A stretch of DNA of 64,000 bases from an uncultured Paraprevotella sp. (GTDB taxonomy: Bacteria > Bacteroidota > Bacteroidia > Bacteroidales > Bacteroidaceae), in contig CALUKY010000004.1 of assembly GCA_944321345.1 (NCBI GenBank), positions 62,001-126,000 of the forward strand, written 5' to 3'. Position numbers and translations under genes: made by a program. Numbering within the stretch: position 1 is the first letter of the stretch; every line of letters starts with the position of its first letter. Positions 17,547-26,114 of this stretch are shown piece after piece. The notes below the pieces were generated by a model, which saw only the letters and a list, made by a program, of their open reading frames with translations, was not told the DNA's origin and searched no databases.

Positions 17547-19430
17547 ATGTCAAACCTTATCATAAACCAAAGTTGTTTGGTCCGATATGTCGGACTGTTT
17601 TTTGTATTTCTCTTGGGACAGTTTTCTTCTTTATGGGCACAAACATTTCAGAAAGACGGGCTGACTTATGAGGTTATTCCCGATGCTCAGGCACAAGTTG
17701 AGATAGTGGAATGTGATTCTTCTTTAAAGCACTTGTTTATACCCGATTCTGTGACTTATTGTGGGAAAAAATATTGTGTGGCATTATTGCATCTCCCACT
17801 TTTTTCTAATGTTGATTCTTTAGAGTCATTTGATGTAGCCGCAGGTCATCCTTTTTTTGCGGTTCAGGACGGTGTGCTATTCAATAAGGAGAAAACTGAG
17901 TTGCTTAAATATCCTACCGGACTGAAAGATTCTTTGTATGTTGTTCCGTCCACTGTTCGTAAGATAGGAAAGAAAGCTTTTGAGGCGTCGGCAGTTCAGT
18001 CGGTAGTTTTTCCTTCAGCTTTAAAAAAGATTGATTATTTAGCGTTTTCTCTCTGCTTTTCTTTAAAATCAATAGTTTTTGGAAAAAAACTTAGAGTTAT
18101 TGGACGACATTCTTTTATAGGCTGTTCTGCGTTGACTTCAGTTGAAATACCAGAAGGCGTAGACACTATTGGACGAGCTGCGTTTGCACATTGCACATCC
18201 CTGCAGTTTGTTCAGTTGCCGTCAACGGTTTCTTATATGCGTTATCCTTTCATAGATTGTCCTTCTTTAAAAGAAGTCCGGGTGGCCAAAGGAAATCCAT
18301 TCTATTCTTCCGAAGGAGGGGTCCTGTTCAATAAAGATAAGACCGTATTGCTTAAATATCCGTCGAATAAAGCAGATACGGTATATCGTATTCCGGATAC
18401 GGTGAAGGAGCTTGAGTGGAATGCTTTTGATGAAGTGAAATCATTGGTTCGCATAGCCTTTCCCGGAAGCTTGCATAACATAAATAAAGATGTTTTTATA
18501 GATTGTCCGTCCTTGACTACTTTGGAGGTTTCCAAGAATTGGGCGATTGTAGATCGAGAAATCTTTGCGGATTCTCCGCTTTTGAAATCGATAGTTTTTT
18601 CAGAAGGAGTTAATTTTATATCAGAATATCCGTTTAAGTTTAAAAGTTTGCCAAATTTGGAATATCTGTATTTTCCGGCAACTCTAGATGATCTCAGTTA
18701 TTATTTTTGGATTGCTTTTCATCATTTGAGAGAGATAAAAGTTGCGGCCGATAATCCAAAATATACAGCTTTAGATGGAGTCCTGTTTAATAAGGAAATA
18801 ACGGAACTGATTAAGTATCCCAGCAATAAACCGGACTCTATTTATATTGTTCCTTCAACAGTCAAGAAAATAGCTATGCATGCTTTTGACAATGCTTCAA
18901 AATTAAAGAGTATTGTTCTGTCGGATAGTTTGGAGGAAATGGACGCTTCGGCTTTTTCCGGATGCTATTCTTTGGCAAGATTGATTGTTCCATCTGATTT
19001 CTGTATAAAGTCTTCTTTTGCACTTTCGGCTTTACCTTCACTGAAATTAAGGATTTTAAAAGTGGGGAAAAAAGTAGATGTAGCAGAGATTCCTTTATAT
19101 TGGGGGACAGAGCTGATCCGATATGAAGTGTCAGAAGAAAATGCGGATTACTCTTCAGAGAATGGTGTTCTGTTTAATAAAGACAAAACCCGTTTGATCC
19201 GCTATCCTTGTGGTCGGAAAGATTCTGTTTATGTGGTTCCTTCAACAGTTCGGGAAATAGATCAGAATGCTTTTAATAAATTAAGGTATCTGACCTCATT
19301 GATTCTTCCGGAAGGTTTGGAAAAGATAGATAAATCTTCTTTCGATGGATGCTATTCCTTAAAGACGGTTCAGATTCCTCCGCATGTTCGGATTACGAAC
19401 AATAGACCTTTTCCTATGATTATTCGATAA
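17547..19430 (+). CDS. BspA-like leucine-rich repeat surface protein 1
   Basis: 627 residues with a signal peptide (hydrophobic VGLFFVFLLGQFSSLWAQ) and then BspA-type (LRR_5) leucine-rich repeats. Typical units are IGRHSFIGCSALTSVEIPEG and IGRAAFAHCTSLQFVQLPST. They are interleaved with a longer module that recurs four times: N-P-x-[FY]-x-[SA]-x-[DE]-G-V-L-F-N-K, followed by L-x-K-Y-P and YxVPSTV. BspA-like proteins are exported and in oral and gut Bacteroidetes mediate adhesion or host-protein binding. No C-terminal sorting domain is obvious. It is AT-rich compared with flanking genes and is the first of three tandem paralogues, suggesting local duplication. Confidence 0.85.
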   Translation: MSNLIINQSCLVRYVGLFFVFLLGQFSSLWAQTFQKDGLTYEVIPDAQAQVEIVECDSSLKHLFIPDSVTYCGKKYCVALLHLPLFSNVDSLESFDVAAGHPFFAVQDGVLFNKEKTELLKYPTGLKDSLYVVPSTVRKIGKKAFEASAVQSVVFPSALKKIDYLAFSLCFSLKSIVFGKKLRVIGRHSFIGCSALTSVEIPEGVDTIGRAAFAHCTSLQFVQLPSTVSYMRYPFIDCPSLKEVRVAKGNPFYSSEGGVLFNKDKTVLLKYPSNKADTVYRIPDTVKELEWNAFDEVKSLVRIAFPGSLHNINKDVFIDCPSLTTLEVSKNWAIVDREIFADSPLLKSIVFSEGVNFISEYPFKFKSLPNLEYLYFPATLDDLSYYFWIAFHHLREIKVAADNPKYTALDGVLFNKEITELIKYPSNKPDSIYIVPSTVKKIAMHAFDNASKLKSIVLSDSLEEMDASAFSGCYSLARLIVPSDFCIKSSFALSALPSLKLRILKVGKKVDVAEIPLYWGTELIRYEVSEENADYSSENGVLFNKDKTRLIRYPCGRKDSVYVVPSTVREIDQNAFNKLRYLTSLILPEGLEKIDKSSFDGCYSLKTVQIPPHVRITNNRPFPMIIR

Positions 19431-19457
19431 TAATATTTGTTTGAAAGAGTAGAGATT

Positions 19458-21750
19458 ATGAAGTATATGAAATTGTCTTTTTATTTTTTGTTATTTTTTA
19501 TTAGTATGCCAGATTTGTTTTCACAGACTTTTTCTGTGAATGGTATAGAGTATGGAGTTTTAGATGACAAAAAAATGGAAGTTGAAGCTTGTGGTATACA
19601 ATACGCGAAATATTGGCCTTCATTAGATTTGCCTGATTATGTGGAGTATAATCAGCAAAGATATAAGGTAACTCGCTTAGATCTCTTTTTTTTTGATACT
19701 TCTTTTGGTTCTATAAGACTACCTTCTTTTTTAAGGGATTTGTATATACCTAATTGTACGATAGGAGAATTTGAAGTTTCGAAGAATAATCCGTATTTCA
19801 CGTCTATGGATGGAGTGTTATTTTCTAAGGATATGAAAAAGTTGATTTTATATCCTTCTAAGAGAAACAATCGATCTTATGAAGTTCCGTCTACGGTAAC
19901 CAAAATCAATTTGGTTGTTTTTAATAATTGCGAGTATTTGGATTCGCTGACACTTCCAGACGGTATATCTTGTTTGGATGTGAGTGGTATGATTTATGAA
20001 TTGGATTTTCCTGAAATTCGTATTTCTGAATCCAACCCTAATTATACGATTAAAGACGGTATATTATTTAATAAGGATCAGACTCGTCTTATAAAATATT
20101 TGCCCCAAAGAAAATCCTCTTCGTCTGCTTATGTGGTGCCTTCATCTGTTAAACATATAGAAGAAAAGGCTTTTAGTATGGTTCATAATCTGTCAAAAAT
20201 AACATTGTCGGATAATTTACAGACAATCGGGTACGGGGCGTTTCAGAATTGTACATCTTTAGATTCTGTGTTTATATCTTCTAAGGTGAAACAGATTGAA
20301 AAAGAAGTTTTTGATGGATGTACGGCTTTAAAGACCATTGAGGTGGCTCCTGACAATCCTTATTTTGCATCTCAGAACGGAGTATTGTTCGATAAACAGA
20401 TGAAGAGATTGCTTAAATATCCCAGTAGTAGAAATGATAGTTCCTATGAGTTTCCGTCTACTGTTGAAGAGATTGCAGACAAAGCTTTCTCTGAATCCCG
20501 TTTTTTATTTTCGGTGAAATTTTCCAAGCGGTTGAAGAGGATAGGGAATAATGCTTTCGTAAAATCTTCTTTGGACTCACTTTCTTTTCCTAAAAGCCTG
20601 CGTTTTGTTGGAGATTATGCCTTTAAGGGCTGTGAAAATATAATGAATGTATCCATACCTGGTCGGGTGCAGTTTGGGGGTGCTTCAGGACTGTTCTTCT
20701 TTGAAGAAAGCAACTTTTTTGGGAAAGAGAGAAAGGTTGGAGAATCATTTTTTCTGTGGGTGTTCTCATTTGGGTGATGTCATATTACCGAGGAACTTAC
20801 GGCATATTGGAATGGGTGCTTTTGCTTCCTGCCACGACTTGCATTTCATTGAGATACCCCAAAGTGTGGATTCCATTGGTTCATCAGCTTTTTATCATAC
20901 ATCTTTAGAGGCTGTTTCTTTGCCAAAACGTTTACGTTATTTAGGGACGTCTGCTTTTAGGTCTTGCGAATTGTTGACAACTGTATTTTTACCCAGACAA
21001 GTGAAGTTAGGAGTATCTGTTTTTGAGGATTGTTCTTCATTGCAAGAGGTTATTCTTCCAGATGATCTGGAGCGATTGGACAATTCTTGTTTTAAGAATT
21101 GTCGTAAGTTATGTTCCGTAAAATTACCGTATAAGTTACGATATATCGGAGAATATGCTTTTGACTCTTGTGATTCTTTGAAATCGATCGCTTTACCGGA
21201 ATCTGTAGATACTATTGCAGATGGAGCATTCTCATCTACATCGCTTAAAAAAATTATTTTACCTGACAATTTGCGGTATTTGGGCAAGTACACTTTTCGT
21301 GATTGCCGCTTATTGTCTTCTGTTTCTTTATCTGATAAACTGGAAGTATTGAGAATTGGGACATTTGACGACTGTCCTTCTTTGCATGAATTGACGATAT
21401 CGGCTCGTATAAAGGAAATAGACAGTTTGTTCTTTATGAGGTGTGACTCTTTGAAACAAATAAATGTTGACGAGGGTAATCCTTATTTTTGTTTATGTGA
21501 TGGAGTTCTTTTAAATAAGGAAAGGAAAAAACTGCTTTGGTATCCCAGAGAAAAGAAAGATTCGCTTTATATCGTTCCTGAAGGAGTGGAGGAAATCGGA
21601 GAGTATGCATTTTTCAAATGTGAATATGTGAAGACTTTGATTTTTCCGAAAAGCTTAAAGCGCTGTGCAGCTTCTGCATTCAAAGAATGTCTTTTTGAAA
21701 ATATTCAGACACAGTCGGAGTTTTTAATATCTTTTACTGAATTAAAATAA
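19458..21750 (+). pseudogene. BspA-like leucine-rich repeat protein 2, split by a frameshift in a G run
   Basis: One protein of about 765 residues in two frames: from the signal-peptide start (MKYMKLSFYFLLFFISMPDLFSQ, 19458) to a stop at 20777, and from the region of 20680 to 21750 in the next frame. At 20676-20680 there is GGGGG. Removing one G joins RVQFG to VLQDCSSLKKATF, which matches the neighbouring repeat RQVKLGVSVFEDCSSLQEVI. Both parts keep perfect repeat periodicity, so the lesion is a single-base slip. It is either a recent mutation, a length-variable switch, or a sequencing error. As it stands, the first frame gives a 439-residue protein with a short missense tail; the second has no signal peptide. 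Confidence 0.75.
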
Positions 21751-21854
21751 GGAGGCAATAAGATATTGGGGCATCTTTCTGATAAAATTTAAAACTTGTC
21801 ATATAGAGATAGTAATTTATAATCATCGTAAGCATTGTATATTAATTAAACATT

Positions 21855-22057
21855 GTAAGCGTTTGAACAAATGCACTTTTTACACTTTGAGGTTTGCTTG
21901 TAGCTTTGCGGTAGCGAATACAATCAAACCTCAATTATTATGAACAGAAAAGAATTTGAAAAATTAGAATTGCAGGTACAACAAAGAGTCTAGACATTGA
22001 AGTCATATATATAACAGGTTGGTGTTGTTTTACTTATTATTGGCGTAAAATTCAAGA
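21855..22057 (+). pseudogene. IS66-type element scrap (left end and start of a TnpA-like gene)
   Basis: The sequence begins GTAAGCGTTTGAACAAAT at 21855, the form of an IS66 terminal repeat (GTAA...). At 21940 comes a start MNRKEFEKLELQVQQ with an early stop at 21991. In another frame SLDIEVIYITGWCCFTYYWRKIQ follows, which reads like the rest of the short IS66 OrfA (typically ending in a YYWRK-like motif). The scrap is frameshifted and stops just before the third leucine-rich repeat gene. Family assignment is from motif recall. Confidence 0.5.
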
Positions 22058-22065
22058 CTATTATT

Positions 22066-22959
22066 ATGAAGTGTATAAAATTATTCTTTCATTTTTTTGC
22101 ATTCATAGGCGTTTCTATGAATCTGTCTGCTCAAGAGTTTTCTGTTGATCGTATAAAATATGATGTTCTGTATAATGGAGAACAGCAAGTTAAAGTTGTA
22201 GGAGTAGAAGAGGAGATTGATACGTTGGTTCTGCCTGATTATGTGGTGTATAACGGAAAAGGATATAAAGTAACGGATTGGGGATTGTCTTTTGGTGAAT
22301 ATAAGTTCAGCGTGGTTAGATTGCCTTCTACTTTTGTGTCTTGTAACTTTGGGAGATTTTTCACTGAAAAAATAGAAGTATCGGAGAATAATCCATATTT
22401 CACGTCTTTTGATGGCGTGTTGTTTTCTAAAGATATGAAAGAGCTGGTCCGTTACCCGAATCAACGAAAAGATTCTTCATACATCATTCCGGCTACAGTG
22501 ACTAAAATTGATGATTTAGCCTTTTCTGCATGCAAATTCTTGCGTGAGCTGACTATACCGCCCCGTATGACTGATGTTTTTGCATACTGCTTTAATGGTA
22601 GGGGATTCTTTTCTGAACAATGCGATTCGTTGGAAAAAATACATGTGGCGGAAAACAATCCCTACTTTTATTCGCAGGATGGGGTGCTGTTCGAAAAAAA
22701 AGATGGTACTGTCAGATTGATCTGTTATCCGAGTGCCAGAAAAGATTCCTGCTATGTGGTTCCCGAAGGAGTTGAGTCTATCGCTGAGGGGGCTTTTAAG
22801 CGTTGCAGTTTTTTAAACACCCTGATACTTCCCAAAAGCCTGAAGTATTGCAGCTGGTCTGCTTTTATTTCGAGACATCTCCAACATATATACACGCAAT
22901 CTGAAATAGAGATGGATAATCCGTATGCTTCGGAGAAATCGTCTTCGGAGGATTGGTAA
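22066..22959 (+). CDS. BspA-like leucine-rich repeat surface protein 3
   Basis: 297 residues with signal peptide MKCIKLFFHFFAFIGVSMNLSAQEF. It starts like protein 2 (FSVDRIKYDVLYNGEQ against FSVNGIEYGVLDDKK) and has the same modules: NNPYFTSFDGVLFSKDMKELVRYP, NNPYFYSQDGVLFEKKDG and YVVPEGVESIAEGAFKRC. It is a short paralogue, perhaps cut down by deletion, and ends in a serine/acid-rich tail. The IS66 scrap ends a few bases before its ATG, so its native promoter region has been replaced and it may be silent or expressed from IS-derived sequence. Confidence 0.82.
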   Translation: MKCIKLFFHFFAFIGVSMNLSAQEFSVDRIKYDVLYNGEQQVKVVGVEEEIDTLVLPDYVVYNGKGYKVTDWGLSFGEYKFSVVRLPSTFVSCNFGRFFTEKIEVSENNPYFTSFDGVLFSKDMKELVRYPNQRKDSSYIIPATVTKIDDLAFSACKFLRELTIPPRMTDVFAYCFNGRGFFSEQCDSLEKIHVAENNPYFYSQDGVLFEKKDGTVRLICYPSARKDSCYVVPEGVESIAEGAFKRCSFLNTLILPKSLKYCSWSAFISRHLQHIYTQSEIEMDNPYASEKSSSEDW

Positions 22960-22964
22960 CATAT

Positions 22965-23019
22965 AAGCATTCGAAGATATGCATCATGTGATTGGGCACA
23001 TGCAGTTCTTCGAATGCTT
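22965..23019. terminator. bidirectional terminator between BspA-like gene 3 and uvrA
   Basis: Outer stem AAGCATTCGAAG / CTTCGAATGCTT with an inner pairing GCATCATGTG / CACATGC; it sits between convergent genes. Confidence 0.8.
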
Positions 23020-23079
23020 ACATATTTATGCTCGGGATCTTTTATGAACAGATCCGGATTCATCTGGTTGCTCCTTTTC

Positions 23080-25899
23080 TTATTCCTCCAGTTTCTCTTT
23101 CAGGAATTGTCCGGTATAACTTTCTGCACAGGCAGCCACTTCGCGCGGATTGCCGCATACCACTAAGTTACCGCCCTTGTCGCCGCCTTCCGGACCGAGG
23201 TCGATGATATAGTCGGCGCATTTGATGACATCCATATTGTGTTCGATGATAATCAGTGTATGTCCGCGTTGGATCAGGGCATTGAAAGCCTGAAGCAGGC
23301 GCTTGATGTCGTGGAAATGCAATCCAGTGGTCGGCTCGTCGAAAATGAAGAGGGTAGGCTCTACCTTTTCCTGTCCCAGATAGTAAGCCAGTTTGACGCG
23401 CTGGTTCTCTCCTCCGGACAAGGTGCTGGAAGACTGTCCTAATTTGATATATCCCAGTCCAACATCCTGAAGCGATTGCATCTTCTTGGCAATCTTGGCC
23501 AGTCCGTGTTCGGTAAAGAATTCTATGGCCTGGTTGACCGTCATGTTCAGTACATCGTAGATATTCTTGCCTTCGAACTTGACTTCCAGCACATCACTCT
23601 TGAAGCGTTTGCCGTGGCACGATTCGCATTCCAGCACCAGATCGGCCATAAACTGCATTTCTACGGTTACGGTACCTTCCCCCTTACACTCCTCACAACG
23701 TCCGCCTTCGGTGTTGAAGGAGAAATATCCGCTGCTGAATCCCATCTGCTGTGCCAGAGGCTGGGCGGCAAACAGTTTGCGGATTTCGTCATACGCCTTG
23801 ACGTAAGTCACCGGATTGCTTCGTGAAGATTTTCCGATCGGGTTCTGGTCAATGAACTCAATGTTCTTGATGTGGTACAGATCGCCCTCCAGTTTCAGAA
23901 ACTCACCGGGACGGTCAGTTACTTCGTCCATATCCCGCTTGACAGCCCGATAGAGAATGTCGCGCACCAAAGTGGATTTGCCCGAACCGCTGACGCCTGT
24001 CACTACCGTCATCACATTCAGCGGGAATTTCACGTCAATGCCCTTCAGGTTGTTGGCACGTGCCCCTTTTATTTCTATATAGTGCGTCCACGGACGATAC
24101 TGCGCCGGCGCCTCAATCTTTTCCTGTCCGGTGAGGTATCTCACGGTGTGACTGCGGGTGTCTTGCGGTTTCTCGGCCAGCATCTTTTGCAAATCACCCT
24201 GGAATACCACTTCGCCACCCAATCGTCCGGCATCCGGACCGATGTCGATGATATAGTCTGCCGCACGGATAATTTCCTCGTCGTGTTCCACCACGACAAC
24301 CGTGTTGCCCAGATCCTTCAATTGTTTCAGTACCTTGATGAGGCGGTCCGTGTCGCGGCTGTGCAATCCAATGCTCGGTTCATCCAAAATATAGAGAGAA
24401 CCCACCAGACTGCTACCCAATGAGGTGGCCAGATTGATACGTTGGCTCTCACCGCCCGACAGCGAGTTGCTCAGGCGGTTCAGGGTCAGATAGCCTAAGC
24501 CTACATCTAGCAGGAAGGAAATGCGGTTGTTGATTTCCGTCAGAATCCGTTTGGCCACCTGTTCCTCATGCTCATTCAGTTGCAGATTGTCGAAGAACAC
24601 CTTCAGCTGTTCTATCGGCAAATCCACCAGATCAGAGATGGAACGGTTGTTGATTTTCACGTAGTTTGCTTCGGGGCGCAGACGGGTGCCGTGGCATTTG
24701 GGACAAGTTGTCTTGCCCCGATAACGTGCCAACATCACGCGATATTGAATCTTGTACTGGTTCTCTTCCAGCATTCTGAAGAAGGCATCAATATTTACCG
24801 CTTCGTGCGGGTCAACATTTTCTTCCGGATCACCGTGCCACAGATAATCCTTTTCGGCCTGAGTCAGCTCGTAGTAAGGTTTGAAGATCGGAAAGTGATG
24901 CTTTTCCGCTCTGCGGCAGAACTCCAGTTTCCATTCGCTCATCTTTTCTCCGCGCCAGCATACCACAGCTCCGTCGTATACACTGAGTGCCGAGTTTGGA
25001 ATGACCAGACTCTCGTCCACTCCGATTACCTTGCCGAAACCCTCGCAGGCCGGACAGGCTCCGATCGGTGAGTTGAACGAGAACAGATTGTCCGTAGGCG
25101 GCTCGAAGGTTATGCCGTCCGCTTCAAACCGTGTGGAGAAGAAATGCAGAATGCCTGCCGGGTAGAAGCGTAGCACACAGGTACCGTCCCCCTCGAAGAA
25201 TGCCGTTTCTGCAGAGTCGGTCAGGCGGGATATGACCGATTGTGCCGTGTCGCAGCTCATACGGTCGATGAGCAGATAGATGTCCTTCAGGGTTTCCGCA
25301 TCCGGATCCTGTCCGTTGAGTTGCTGGAGATAGTCCTCGATGCGTACCATCTCTCCTTTGATATCCAGGCGTGTGAATCCCTGTTTCAGGTCCATATCCA
25401 ACTGTTCTATGACGCTTCTTCCTTCGGGTATACGCAATGGGGTGAGTACCGTGAAACGGGTGCCCGGCGAATAAGACAGCATGCAGTTTACGATATCTTC
25501 TGTGCTGTGCTTTTTGACTTCCTGTCCGCTGATGGGCGAGAAGGTGCGTCCGATGCGTGCGTAGAGCAGACGCAGATATTCATAGATTTCGGTCGAGGTA
25601 CCTACGGTAGAACGCGGATTTCGGCTGTTTACTTTCTGTTCGATGGCGATGGCCGGCGGAATCCCTTTGATGTAGTCGCATTCCGGTTTGCTCATACGTC
25701 CCAGAAACTGACGGGCATAGGAAGAAAGGCTTTCTACGTAACGGCGTTGTCCCTCGGCATACAGCGTATCAAAAGCCAATGAAGATTTACCCGATCCGGA
25801 CAGGCCGGTAACGACAATCAGCTTTTCGCGCGGGATATCCAGATCAATGTTTTTCAGGTTATTGATCCGGGCTCCTTTGATATGTATGTATTGCTCCAT
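23080..25899 (-). CDS. uvrA: excinuclease ABC subunit A
   Basis: Damage-recognition ATPase of nucleotide excision repair; acts as a dimer with UvrB on DNA. 939 residues, the normal length. It has two ABC ATPase halves: Walker A GLSGSGKSS near 32-40 and GVSGSGKSTL near 640, with signature LSGGESQRI near 485 and LSGGENQRV near 825. Zinc modules are CPACEGFGKV, CPKCHGTRLRPE and CEECKGEGT...CESCHGKRF. On the minus strand TAACTTTG at 25924-25931 is a possible -7 box. It is a single gene between two terminators or divergent genes. Confidence 0.98.
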   Translation of the reverse strand: MEQYIHIKGARINNLKNIDLDIPREKLIVVTGLSGSGKSSLAFDTLYAEGQRRYVESLSSYARQFLGRMSKPECDYIKGIPPAIAIEQKVNSRNPRSTVGTSTEIYEYLRLLYARIGRTFSPISGQEVKKHSTEDIVNCMLSYSPGTRFTVLTPLRIPEGRSVIEQLDMDLKQGFTRLDIKGEMVRIEDYLQQLNGQDPDAETLKDIYLLIDRMSCDTAQSVISRLTDSAETAFFEGDGTCVLRFYPAGILHFFSTRFEADGITFEPPTDNLFSFNSPIGACPACEGFGKVIGVDESLVIPNSALSVYDGAVVCWRGEKMSEWKLEFCRRAEKHHFPIFKPYYELTQAEKDYLWHGDPEENVDPHEAVNIDAFFRMLEENQYKIQYRVMLARYRGKTTCPKCHGTRLRPEANYVKINNRSISDLVDLPIEQLKVFFDNLQLNEHEEQVAKRILTEINNRISFLLDVGLGYLTLNRLSNSLSGGESQRINLATSLGSSLVGSLYILDEPSIGLHSRDTDRLIKVLKQLKDLGNTVVVVEHDEEIIRAADYIIDIGPDAGRLGGEVVFQGDLQKMLAEKPQDTRSHTVRYLTGQEKIEAPAQYRPWTHYIEIKGARANNLKGIDVKFPLNVMTVVTGVSGSGKSTLVRDILYRAVKRDMDEVTDRPGEFLKLEGDLYHIKNIEFIDQNPIGKSSRSNPVTYVKAYDEIRKLFAAQPLAQQMGFSSGYFSFNTEGGRCEECKGEGTVTVEMQFMADLVLECESCHGKRFKSDVLEVKFEGKNIYDVLNMTVNQAIEFFTEHGLAKIAKKMQSLQDVGLGYIKLGQSSSTLSGGENQRVKLAYYLGQEKVEPTLFIFDEPTTGLHFHDIKRLLQAFNALIQRGHTLIIIEHNMDVIKCADYIIDLGPEGGDKGGNLVVCGNPREVAACAESYTGQFLKEKLEE

Positions 25900-26114
25900 G
25901 AGTAATTACTTTATGTTCTGTGGCAAAGTTACGAAAAAGTGGGTGAAGGACGTGAATAGAATCCGTGAAAATACATTTATGTTTATCAGATAAAAAAATA
26001 CCGGATTATCGGATAAAATTTAAAATTCGTTTAAACCATTGTACCCGGATTCTGTCTAAAAAACAAAACTGTTTTTCTAACCTTTTGTTTTACCATGTTA
26101 AAAACCATCCGATC

